NCBI GenBank assembly: GCA_964651825.1
Contig: CAZYWK010000028.1
Coordinates: 1-43,340 of the forward strand
DNA: 43,340 bases
From: Sva-07 sp964651825
GTDB taxonomy: Bacteria > Actinomycetota > Acidimicrobiia > Acidimicrobiales > Ilumatobacteraceae
Reading direction: 5' to 3'
The position numbers were made by a program, and so were the translations under genes. This document shows positions 7,402 to 14,248 of this stretch, piece after piece. The notes under the pieces are model-generated. The model was given only the letters and a program-made list of their open reading frames with translations. It searched no databases and had not been told where the DNA came from. Within the stretch, counting starts at the first letter, position 1, and each line of letters starts with the position of its first letter.

Positions 7402-8172
7402 CTACGGTCCGAACGAATGTCCGAAGTGGCGGCGATAGGCGTCGACGAATCCGCTGCGACTGGAGTATCCCACCCGAGCGGCGGCCTGTTCGGCGGAGAC
7501 TCCGTTCGCCAGGAGCGGCAGTGCGGCGTCGAGCCTCGCCCGGGCTCGCCACTCACCGAAGGTCAGTGACGTCTCGGTGACGAACGCCCGCTGCAACGTG
7601 CTCGGGCTGGCGGCGACCGCCTTGGCCCAGTCCTCCAGTGTGCGCGGCGACGCCGGGTCGGCGAGGATCGCCCTGGCGACGTCGGCTGCCCGGTCGTCGG
7701 TCGGCATGGGCAGGGTCGGACGGGTCGGTGGGTCGTGACGACCGAGCTGCTCGAACAAGACCGTCGCACAAGCGCTCGACACCGGGACGCCGGGCGCGTC
7801 GCTGCTGAGCTCGAGCAGCAGCTCACGCACCAGCGGACCGACCGTGAGCTCGGTGGGGTCGATCCAGCCGAGCGGGCACCGTTGCGGCCACACGTACAGG
7901 CAGATCAGTTCGGAGTTGGCGCCGACGTGGATGTCGTGCGGGTGGTTGCTCGGGATCCAGATCGCCCGCGCCGATGTCGCGATCCATGGCCCGCCGGCGG
8001 CGACGACGGTGGCAGTACCCTGCGACACCCACGCCAACTGATGTTGCTCGTGGCGGTGCACGCCCCACGCGCCGACCTCGCCGATCGAGAACCGGCACAG
8101 CCAGAAGTCGTGGAGATCGGCACCGTCGTGGACGTCGAGCTCCACGGTGATCTCGTTCAACACGTCGACCAT
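7402..8172 (-). CDS. AraC-family transcriptional regulator
   Basis: A 256-residue regulator with an N-terminal cupin-like sensor domain (HRHEQHQLAWVSQGTATV) and a C-terminal pair of helix-turn-helix motifs (EDWAKAVAASPSTLQRAF, then SAEQAAARVGYSSRSGFVDAYRRHFG). The type is that of one-component AraC activators sensing a small ligand. It sits between a siderophore-type binding protein on the same strand and a divergent PPOX flavoprotein, 35 bp from the latter, so those are the obvious targets; this is inference. Start is the ATG at 8172, preceded by TAGGGT at 6 nt. Confidence 0.92.
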   Translation of the reverse strand: MVDVLNEITVELDVHDGADLHDFWLCRFSIGEVGAWGVHRHEQHQLAWVSQGTATVVAAGGPWIATSARAIWIPSNHPHDIHVGANSELICLYVWPQRCPLGWIDPTELTVGPLVRELLLELSSDAPGVPVSSACATVLFEQLGRHDPPTRPTLPMPTDDRAADVARAILADPASPRTLEDWAKAVAASPSTLQRAFVTETSLTFGEWRARARLDAALPLLANGVSAEQAAARVGYSSRSGFVDAYRRHFGHSFGP

Positions 8173-8178
8173 GAAGTG

Positions 8179-8184
8179 ACCCTA
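8179..8184 (-). promoter_or_regulatory. -10 hexamer TAGGGT for the AraC gene
   Basis: TAGGGT sits 6 nt before the ATG at 8172. It overlaps CCCTAACA (8180-8187), a possible operator shared with the binding-protein promoter. Confidence 0.45.
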
Positions 8185-8195
8185 ACAATTCGAGC

Positions 8196-8202
8196 GGAGG
8201 AG
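8196..8202 (+). promoter_or_regulatory. Shine-Dalgarno site GGAGGAG for the PPOX gene at 8208
   Basis: GGAGGAG lies 5 nt before the ATG at 8208. It is one of few strong ribosome binding sites in a window where many genes look leaderless. Confidence 0.7.
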
Positions 8203-8207
8203 CTCCC

Positions 8208-8921
8208 ATGAACGATCCCACCACCGAATCGCGAGCACGGGTGTTCGACGGTGTCGTCGAGTCGGTTGAGCAGCTGCGCACGATGTACCGGCCACCGATG
8301 AAGTACGTCGCGGAGAAGAAGCGCGATCACCTGCTGCCGTGGATCCGGGCGACCGTCGAGGCCTCGCGGTTCGTCTTCCTGGCCACGTCTGGCGCCGACG
8401 GTTCGGTCACGGTGTCACCACGTGGGGGCCACGACGGCTTCGTCGCGGTGCTCGACGATCGCCACCTCGCGTTGCCCGACTATCCCGGCAACAACCTCAC
8501 CGACTCGCTCACCAACATCGTCACCAACCCCCACGCCGGACTGATCTTCGTGATCCCGGGCCGCAACGAGACCGTCCGTGTCGATGGGCGGGCATTGGTG
8601 GTGACCGACCCCGAGGTGCTCGCGGCGTGTGAGCAGGCGGGCGGGAGGCGACCGAAGGCGGCGATCGTGATCGAGATCCACGAGACGTTCTTCCACTGCC
8701 CGGCCTCGTTCCAACGCGCCGGCCTCTGGAACAGCGAGGGATGGCGCGAGGACGCTGCCCTCGACTACGACGCCTTCATCCGTGAGGCGCTCGATCCCGC
8801 CGACTGGCCGGACTGGGCCGTGCCCGGTTCAGCCGACGATGCCGACGATGACGAAGCCGACGATGACGAGTTGGAGGAAGCGGATGAGCAAGCAGGCGTG
8901 AGCCTGGCCGACCGCGCCTGA
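8208..8921 (+). CDS. PPOX-class FMN-type flavoprotein, MSMEG_1061-like, acidic tail
   Basis: A 237-residue split-barrel flavoprotein resembling the MSMEG_1061-type PPOX family. The core shows FVFLATSGADGSVTVSPRGG, then DYPGNNLTDSLTNI and a conserved late FHCPASFQRAGLW block. The family is predicted to bind FMN; no reaction is established. The last 30 residues are an unusual run of Asp and Glu (DDADDDEADDDELEEADE), longer than needed for the fold, which might bind metal or a basic partner. It is divergent from the AraC gene. Its stop lies 12 bp from the stop of the Asp-box protein gene, with part of a hairpin-repeat arm in the gap. Confidence 0.85.
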   Translation: MNDPTTESRARVFDGVVESVEQLRTMYRPPMKYVAEKKRDHLLPWIRATVEASRFVFLATSGADGSVTVSPRGGHDGFVAVLDDRHLALPDYPGNNLTDSLTNIVTNPHAGLIFVIPGRNETVRVDGRALVVTDPEVLAACEQAGGRRPKAAIVIEIHETFFHCPASFQRAGLWNSEGWREDAALDYDAFIREALDPADWPDWAVPGSADDADDDEADDDELEEADEQAGVSLADRA

Positions 8922-8922
8922 T

Positions 8923-8935
8923 CGACGTTTGCGTC
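8923..8935. repeat. Partial arm of the intergenic hairpin repeat
   Basis: Thirteen bases (CGACGTTTGCGTC) match the left edge of the hairpin copy at 13198-13210; the second arm is missing. It fills the gap between two convergent stop codons and overlaps the stop of the minus-strand gene. It may be a truncated copy or chance. Confidence 0.35.
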
Positions 8936-10724
8936 AGCCGGTGGGGGTGCCGACGAGGACGACCTGGCGGCCGCCGGGCTCGTGGGTGAGGGTGGAGTCG
9001 AGCGTGACGGCGACGGCGAGCCGGTTGCCCGCCGACGAGATCCGCAGCACCGACGGCTGCTCGTCGGCGGTCCTCGTGTCGCCGAGTAGCTCGTCGATCG
9101 ATTCGATCGACCAGTTGACGCCGTCGAGCGAGTAGGCGATCGATTGGCGAGGCGGCTGGTCAGCCGCGCCGAGCACCGTCGTCGCCGGTCCGGTGTCGAC
9201 CGCCGGACTGGCGGACGGGATCGAAGCGTCGGGGGTCGTTGCGGCGGGCGTTCCGCCCGAACCCGCACCCTGCGTCGCCGGGTCGAAGCCGACGATCGCC
9301 AAGCCGCCCGGGCCGACGTACATCGACGTGTAGTTCTGGCCGAGCAGATCGACCGCCACCGTCGACCACGTGTCGCCGTCGAGGGTGGCCACCTGCATCA
9401 CGTTGCGGTCGTCCCAGCCGACGGCGACGAGCCGGCCGGCCAGCTCGGTGAGACGTTCGACGGCGAACGGCGGCGCCGGGAGCTCGGCCCAGCTCACGCC
9501 GTCGGCGGTGCGGAACAGGCGCGGCGTGCCGTCGGGCATGACCACCGCCACGAGCGGAAGTGTTGTGCTCGGCAGCACCATCCGCCGGAACTCGTCGACC
9601 GGCGGCGCGAGCTCGGTGAACGTGCGCCCGTCCGGAGCGTAGAAGAGCTTCGACCGGGCGTTGCCGGTGGCCATGTCGGCGAGCTCCTGGGAGACGCCGA
9701 GATCCTCCCACGACCTGCGCTCGATCGGGCACGACCCGCCCGGGCCACCGGAGTCACCGAGCAGCATCGAGGTGGCGCTCGCGGCGGCCGCCTCCATCTC
9801 GGCCGCCTCCTCCGCGGTGAGCGTGACCGGCACCGTGCTCGCTGCGCTGGGCGCGCAGCCCTCGGCGTACATCCCCACACCCTCTGGGCCGATCGCGGCG
9901 ACCTTCAGGTCCGGCTGGTCGACGCCGAGCGCGTCGAGGTCGAGGCTCACGCCGGTGTCGAGGGCCACCATCACCGGTCCGTCGGCATCGACGAGCCCGC
10001 TGACGTAGCTGTAGGACGACTCGACCTGGGGGTGCCGGCGGAACTCGTTGGTGTCGAATGGGATCGTCACGTCATCCCAGGTGGTGCCGCCGTCGTTCGA
10101 GAACGCGCCGAGGATCGGGTTCGGCTCGCTGACCGCGACCCCCGGAGCGGTGCCGAACGCGTACGCGTGGTCGCCGATCGTGAGGCTCTCGAGCAGCGGC
10201 AGGCTCGACGGTCGGCCGTCGACGCCGGTGAACGTGACGCCGTCGTCGCTGTGCCAGTACTGGAACGTCGGATCCTGAGCGGGCGAACCGGTCGTGGAGG
10301 CCGGGCCGGTCGACACGGCGAGTCCGGGGAACACCGCCCCCGAGCGAGCGCTGTACACGGTGGCGACCGCCGCGGTCGAGTCGGGTTCGACGGCGTTCCA
10401 CACCATCTGCGGGCCGACGAGTGTTGCGGGCGGGAACGCCGACGCGGCGCCCGGTGCGTCGGTGTCGACGGGCGCCATCGTGCCGGCCTGGGCGGGCGGA
10501 AGTTCGTCGACCGTTCCGTTCGGGCGGGTGAGCACCCCGACGCCCACGACGGTCACCGCCGTCACTGCGGCCACCGTGCCGATCGCCGTGAACTGGCGGC
10601 GGTGGGCGGCGCGACGCTCGGCGAGGTGCATCGCGGTCTCGGGGCTGGACGAGCGCAGGAGGGTGTGCTCGGCGGTGTCGTGCAGGTGGCGGGTGAGTCG
10701 GTCGTTCAGGCGATGGTCGTTCAT
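8934..10724 (-). CDS. Membrane-anchored Asp-box protein, candidate sensor/anti-sigma
   Basis: A 596-residue protein with a short charged cytoplasmic part (residues 1-44), one membrane helix (about 45-66) and a long outside domain. That domain holds at least five copies of the BNR/Asp-box pattern S-x-D-x-G-x-T/S-W/F: SDDGVTFTG, SNDGGTTWDD, APDGRTFTEL, TADGVSWAEL and SLDGVNWSIE, which normally mark the blades of a beta-propeller. Its start follows the sigma-factor stop by 1 nt, with GGAGG at 10731-10735 as ribosome binding site, so it is in the position of an anti-sigma factor. It lacks the HxxxCxxC zinc motif of classic anti-sigma proteins. The role as sensor is inference from position and topology; what the propeller binds is unknown. 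The frame extends to 10778, but the ATG at 10724 fits the coupling. Confidence 0.8.
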   Translation of the reverse strand: MNDHRLNDRLTRHLHDTAEHTLLRSSSPETAMHLAERRAAHRRQFTAIGTVAAVTAVTVVGVGVLTRPNGTVDELPPAQAGTMAPVDTDAPGAASAFPPATLVGPQMVWNAVEPDSTAAVATVYSARSGAVFPGLAVSTGPASTTGSPAQDPTFQYWHSDDGVTFTGVDGRPSSLPLLESLTIGDHAYAFGTAPGVAVSEPNPILGAFSNDGGTTWDDVTIPFDTNEFRRHPQVESSYSYVSGLVDADGPVMVALDTGVSLDLDALGVDQPDLKVAAIGPEGVGMYAEGCAPSAASTVPVTLTAEEAAEMEAAAASATSMLLGDSGGPGGSCPIERRSWEDLGVSQELADMATGNARSKLFYAPDGRTFTELAPPVDEFRRMVLPSTTLPLVAVVMPDGTPRLFRTADGVSWAELPAPPFAVERLTELAGRLVAVGWDDRNVMQVATLDGDTWSTVAVDLLGQNYTSMYVGPGGLAIVGFDPATQGAGSGGTPAATTPDASIPSASPAVDTGPATTVLGAADQPPRQSIAYSLDGVNWSIESIDELLGDTRTADEQPSVLRISSAGNRLAVAVTLDSTLTHEPGGRQVVLVGTPTG

Positions 10725-10725
10725 G

Positions 10726-11301
10726 TCAGGCCTCCGGTCGGAGATGGTGGAGTTGATGTTCGAGACGGGTGAGGGCACGCGACAGCCGGCTCTTCACGGT
10801 GCCGGGCCGGATGCCGAGCGCTTCGGCGGTCTGGGCTTCGGACCAGCCGAGCAGGTGGCGGCAGACGACGACCGCGCGCTGGTCGACAGGCAGCGCGGCG
10901 AGCGCACGATCGATGGCCGGGTCGGTGATCGACGGTTCGGCCGACACGATCTGCACCGGGGGTGGCCGGCGCACCAGGCGCCGTATCCGTGAGCGGGCGT
11001 GGTTGAGCCCGACCCGGTACACCCAGCCGGCCGGGTTGTCGAGCATCGAGACCCGGTCCCACCGTTGGTAGGCCCGCACGAGGGCCTCGTCGACGGCGTC
11101 GGCCGCCAGGTCGGAGTCGCGCAGGGTGACGGCCAACGCCCGGCCGACGCGCGGGCGCACGTCGATGTAGAACGTGGCGAAGTCGACCGCTCCGGCGGTG
11201 ACGGGTTCGAGGTTCATGAGCGTTGCGGCGGGGGCGGCGGGCAGCAGCGGATCGATCGCGGACACGACAGGTACACGCCGGGGTGGGCGATTCGGTTCCA
11301 T
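10726..11301 (-). CDS. SigE-family ECF RNA polymerase sigma factor
   Basis: A 191-residue ECF sigma factor. Region 2 is visible around SDLAADAVDEALVRAYQRWDRV followed by NPAGWVYRVGLNHARSRIRR, and region 4 as LPVDQRAVVVCRHLLGWSEAQTAEALGI followed by PGTVKSRLSRAL, the DNA-binding helix. The frame is open upstream to 11598 within the preceding gene, but the ATG at 11301 overlaps the upstream stop by one base (TGATG), the usual coupling. The gene downstream encodes a membrane Asp-box protein that may control it. Its target promoters are not evident; no clear ECF-type -35/-10 pair was recognised upstream of the operon. Confidence 0.9.
   Translation of the reverse strand: MEPNRPPRRVPVVSAIDPLLPAAPAATLMNLEPVTAGAVDFATFYIDVRPRVGRALAVTLRDSDLAADAVDEALVRAYQRWDRVSMLDNPAGWVYRVGLNHARSRIRRLVRRPPPVQIVSAEPSITDPAIDRALAALPVDQRAVVVCRHLLGWSEAQTAEALGIRPGTVKSRLSRALTRLEHQLHHLRPEA
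10731..10735 (-). promoter_or_regulatory. Shine-Dalgarno site GGAGG for the Asp-box protein
   Basis: GGAGG lies in the last codons of the sigma-factor gene, 6 nt before the ATG at 10724. It supports this start over the upstream one at 10778. Confidence 0.65.
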
Positions 11302-13151
11302 CACGATCCGCCGGTGTTGGTGAGGACGTCGAGACGGGTGAGGAGGCGGGTGGCGACGTCGTCGTCGCTCAGCGCTGCTGCCGCGGTCCACGCTTGGCGC
11401 GCGGCGGCCTCGTCGCCGGCCAGCGCAGCCGCCGCACCGAGGCCGAGCTGGCACTCGTAGCAGTTCGGCGCGTCGCCGACGACGGCCTGCCAGGCGGCCA
11501 GCGCCCGCCCGACGTCGGCGTCGCGTCCGGTGACCTCCGCTCGGCGCAGCAGGAGTCGCGCCTCGTGAGCGGCGAGGAACGGATCGTGGGGCGACCACTC
11601 GCGGGCCGCGTCCAGCTCGGACAGGGCTTCGTCGAGGCCATGCAGGGTGCCATCGGCCGCGGCGAGGTCGGCGGCGAGGACACGGACTCGTAGTGAGTCC
11701 GGCCGCAGCTCGATCGCCCGCCGGGCGTCGGCGAGCGCGGCCCCACTCCTCGCCGGCGATCCCATCGCCTCGGCGGCGTCACGCGCCAACCGGTCGGACG
11801 ACACGGCGGCGACGCCGAGCATGAACACGGCGAGACACGCAACAGCTGTCACCGCGGTCGCCACGAGCTTCGTCCTCGATCGCCACTCGACGACCTCGGC
11901 GCCGGCGCTCACCACGACGACACCGGCCAGCAGCCAGAACACCAGGTCGACCTCGGCGACCGGGAACAACGCGAGTTGCTGGATGGCGTACGCGACGACG
12001 GCTGCGCCGAGACCGGCGATGAGCGGGCGCGCCCGGCGGATCACCCGGAGCCCCGCAGCCCCGACCGCGATGAGTAGGGCGACGTACACGAGCATCGCCG
12101 GGATGCCGGCGATGGCGGCGACGTCGAGCGGCCCGTTGTGGGCCCGGTCGGGCATCACGGCACGGCCGTAGGTGCGCTCGTACTCGGCATCGGTCGTGTG
12201 GGCGGCAGTGATCCGGTAGCTCTCGGGTCCGCCGCCCACCAGCGGATGCTCGCCCACGACCCGGACCGCGTTGGCCCACTCGTCGATCCGTGACGACGCC
12301 GGCGCCGACCGGTCGGTCACCTCACCGATCCGCGGCGCCACGACCGCCAGCGCGGCCAACACGCCCAGCCCGAGAACCAGCCACCGGCGATCCGACATGT
12401 CACGTGGGGTCAGGCACGTCGTGACATGTTGCCGATCGAGCCGTGGTCGCTCGCGCTGCCGGCGTGGTCGCCAACGCGACGCGACGACGATCGTGGCCGC
12501 CACCGCAGCGGCGACGATCGCTGCGCGGCTGCCTGAGCCGAGCAGGGCGATCGTGGCCCCGAACGCGGCGATGCCGGCGGCGACGCGCCACGGCGTCGTC
12601 GTCGATGTCCGGTCGCACGCCATGCCCGCGCACGCGGGGACCGCCATCGTCATCGCCGCGCCGAGGTAGGCCGCCGACCCGAACGGTCCGCCGAGGCGAT
12701 CGGTCGTCGTCGCGAGTTCGATCGGTGCGCCGTGGATCAGTTCGATCACGACGTAGACCGCGACCCCGAGCGTGGCCACCACGACGCCGCGTACCACCAC
12801 GACGATCGCGCCGTCCCCGGAGCGGCCGATGTTCGCGCCGACGATGGTCATCGCGCCGAACAGCATCCAGGCGACGAGGCCGAGGTTCCGCTCAGCCGTG
12901 CCGAGCCAGGCCAGCCGCGGGTCGAGAGCGGTGACCATCGACAGCCCGATCAGCGCGAGCAGGGCCAGCCACAGCGCGCCCACCCGCTTCGGAACGGTGA
13001 GCACCGGTTCGAGCGTGAGCAGCACGATCGCCGCCATGGCCACCACCGAAGCGGCGAACCACTTGGCCGGCCCGAACGGATACCACCCGGCGGGATCGGC
13101 GGCCAGGAACACCGCCACCGGCAGCACGGCGGCGGCGCGGGCGGTCCTCAT
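11301..13151 (-). CDS. Wzy/O-antigen ligase-family membrane protein with repeat-rich tail
   Basis: A 616-residue membrane protein. Residues about 1-440 hold some twelve hydrophobic segments and the Wzy_C/O-antigen ligase signature: the RIDEWANAVRVVGEHPLVGGGPES loop followed by DRAHNGPLD, the outside loop that in WaaL/Wzy proteins carries Arg and His needed to transfer or polymerise lipid-linked glycan. The last 170 residues are soluble, Ala-rich and TPR-like (DARRAIELRPDSLRVRVLAA, then AAREWSPHDPFLAAHEARLLL), with a YECQLGLG segment. A 35-bp palindrome is built into the frame at 12395-12429. GTG at 13154 and ATG at 13151 are both possible; ATG is chosen. First gene of an operon with the sigma factor and Asp-box protein. 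Confidence 0.85.
   Translation of the reverse strand: MRTARAAAVLPVAVFLAADPAGWYPFGPAKWFAASVVAMAAIVLLTLEPVLTVPKRVGALWLALLALIGLSMVTALDPRLAWLGTAERNLGLVAWMLFGAMTIVGANIGRSGDGAIVVVVRGVVVATLGVAVYVVIELIHGAPIELATTTDRLGGPFGSAAYLGAAMTMAVPACAGMACDRTSTTTPWRVAAGIAAFGATIALLGSGSRAAIVAAAVAATIVVASRWRPRRQRERPRLDRQHVTTCLTPRDMSDRRWLVLGLGVLAALAVVAPRIGEVTDRSAPASSRIDEWANAVRVVGEHPLVGGGPESYRITAAHTTDAEYERTYGRAVMPDRAHNGPLDVAAIAGIPAMLVYVALLIAVGAAGLRVIRRARPLIAGLGAAVVAYAIQQLALFPVAEVDLVFWLLAGVVVVSAGAEVVEWRSRTKLVATAVTAVACLAVFMLGVAAVSSDRLARDAAEAMGSPARSGAALADARRAIELRPDSLRVRVLAADLAAADGTLHGLDEALSELDAAREWSPHDPFLAAHEARLLLRRAEVTGRDADVGRALAAWQAVVGDAPNCYECQLGLGAAAALAGDEAAARQAWTAAAALSDDDVATRLLTRLDVLTNTGGS
12395..12429. repeat. 35-bp in-frame palindromic element inside the wzy-like gene
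   Basis: Perfect 10-bp arms ACATGTCACG (12395-12404) and CGTGACATGT (12420-12429) flank a 15-nt loop containing GGGGTCAGGCAC. A second pairing (ACGTG with CACGT) is possible inside. On the coding strand it adds residues in a cytoplasmic loop between membrane segments without shifting the frame. The core resembles REP-type palindromes known from other bacteria; this is from memory. Confidence 0.6.
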
Positions 13152-13200
13152 CACGACCTAGACCCCTACCACGCCCGTTCGGTTCCGTGCCCGAAAGCGA

Positions 13201-13253
13201 CGTTTGCGTCGGGATCCGATCACACCTGTCGGTGCTGAATCCCGACGCAAACG
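13201..13253. repeat. Intergenic hairpin repeat, copy A
   Basis: Arms CGTTTGCGTCGGGAT (13201-13215) and ATCCCGACGCAAACG (13239-13253) form a perfect 15-bp stem. Inside the 23-nt loop CACC-TGTC-GGTG (13223-13234) forms a second small hairpin. A near-identical copy lies at 21832-21883. It occupies the gap between the meaB stop and the start of the wzy-like gene and has no T-run, so it is not a canonical terminator. Confidence 0.85.
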
Positions 13254-13266
13254 ATTGTTGGCGGGC

Positions 13267-14247
13267 TCAGTCGGGGGTGTTGAGGAGGCGGCGGGCGGCG
13301 ATGCCGGGGGTGATCGTGCCGGCGCGGAGCTCGGCCTCGGCGGCCGCCGCGGCCGCGCGCACGGCTGGGCGCTGGCGGAACGAACGCACGAGCGCTTCGT
13401 CGACGGCCGACCACATCCACGACACCTGCTGATCGGCACGGCGGGCGGCGAACGCGCCAGCGGCGTCCATCGTCGAGCGGTGCCGCTCGACCTGCGCCCA
13501 CACGTCGTCGAGGCCGTCACCGGTCGTGGCGCTGCACGTGAGCACCGGCGGGATCCACACCGACGTCGCCGGGTGCAGCAGTTCGAGCGCGGTCGCCAGT
13601 TCCCGGGCGGCCATGCGGGCCTCGTCGCGGTGCTTGCCGTCGGCCTTGTTCACCGTCACCACGTCGGCCAACTCCAGCACGCCCTTCTTGATGCCCTGGA
13701 GCGAATCGCCGGTGCGGGCCAGCATCAGCACGAGGAACGTGTCGGTGAGGTTGGCGACGGTGGTCTCGGACTGCCCGACGCCGACCGTCTCGACGAGCAC
13801 CACGTCGTAGCCCGCCGCTTCGACGATCACGATCGCCTCGCGGGTGGCCGCAGCCACGCCGCCGAGCGTGCCGGACGTGGGGGAGGGGCGGATGAACGCA
13901 GCGGAGTCGACCGACAGCCGTTCCATCCGCGTCTTGTCACCGAGGATGCTGCCGCCGGTGCGTGTCGACGACGGATCCACGGCGAGCACTGCCACCCGAC
14001 GACCCTCGTCGGTCAGCTTGGTGCCGAGGGCGTCGATGAACGTCGACTTGCCGACGCCCGGCACGCCGGTGATCCCCACTCGATGGCTCGCCACCGCCCG
14101 CGGTAGCAGGCGGGTGAGCAACTCTTCGGCGAGGTCACGGTGATCGGGATGCGTCGACTCGACGAGCGTGATCGCCTGACCGAGGTAGCGCCGGTCGCCG
14201 GCCAGCACTCCCTGCTCGTACGCGTCGAGATCGATGCGCCGGGCCAC
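13267..14247 (-). CDS. meaB: Methylmalonyl-CoA mutase-associated GTPase MeaB
   Basis: A 326-residue SIMIBI-class G protein that chaperones methylmalonyl-CoA mutase, gating delivery of adenosylcobalamin and protecting or reactivating the enzyme. Visible: the Walker A loop GVPGVGKST (residues 61-69), the DPSSTRTGGSILGDKTRM switch segment, ETVGVGQSE for Walker B/switch, and VNKADG as the base-specificity motif. The C-terminal part has the helices used for dimerisation. Start is the GTG at 14247, 1 nt after the stop of mutB. It is the last gene of mutA-mutB-meaB, the usual actinobacterial order. A hairpin repeat lies just beyond its stop. Confidence 0.97.
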   Translation of the reverse strand: MARRIDLDAYEQGVLAGDRRYLGQAITLVESTHPDHRDLAEELLTRLLPRAVASHRVGITGVPGVGKSTFIDALGTKLTDEGRRVAVLAVDPSSTRTGGSILGDKTRMERLSVDSAAFIRPSPTSGTLGGVAAATREAIVIVEAAGYDVVLVETVGVGQSETTVANLTDTFLVLMLARTGDSLQGIKKGVLELADVVTVNKADGKHRDEARMAARELATALELLHPATSVWIPPVLTCSATTGDGLDDVWAQVERHRSTMDAAGAFAARRADQQVSWMWSAVDEALVRSFRQRPAVRAAAAAAEAELRAGTITPGIAARRLLNTPD

Positions 14248-14248
14248 G

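Noticed and set aside
11302..11598. In-frame upstream extension of the sigma factor
   Set aside because: It lies inside the wzy-like gene and is Arg-rich without features; the overlapping ATG at 11301 gives a normal ECF sigma.
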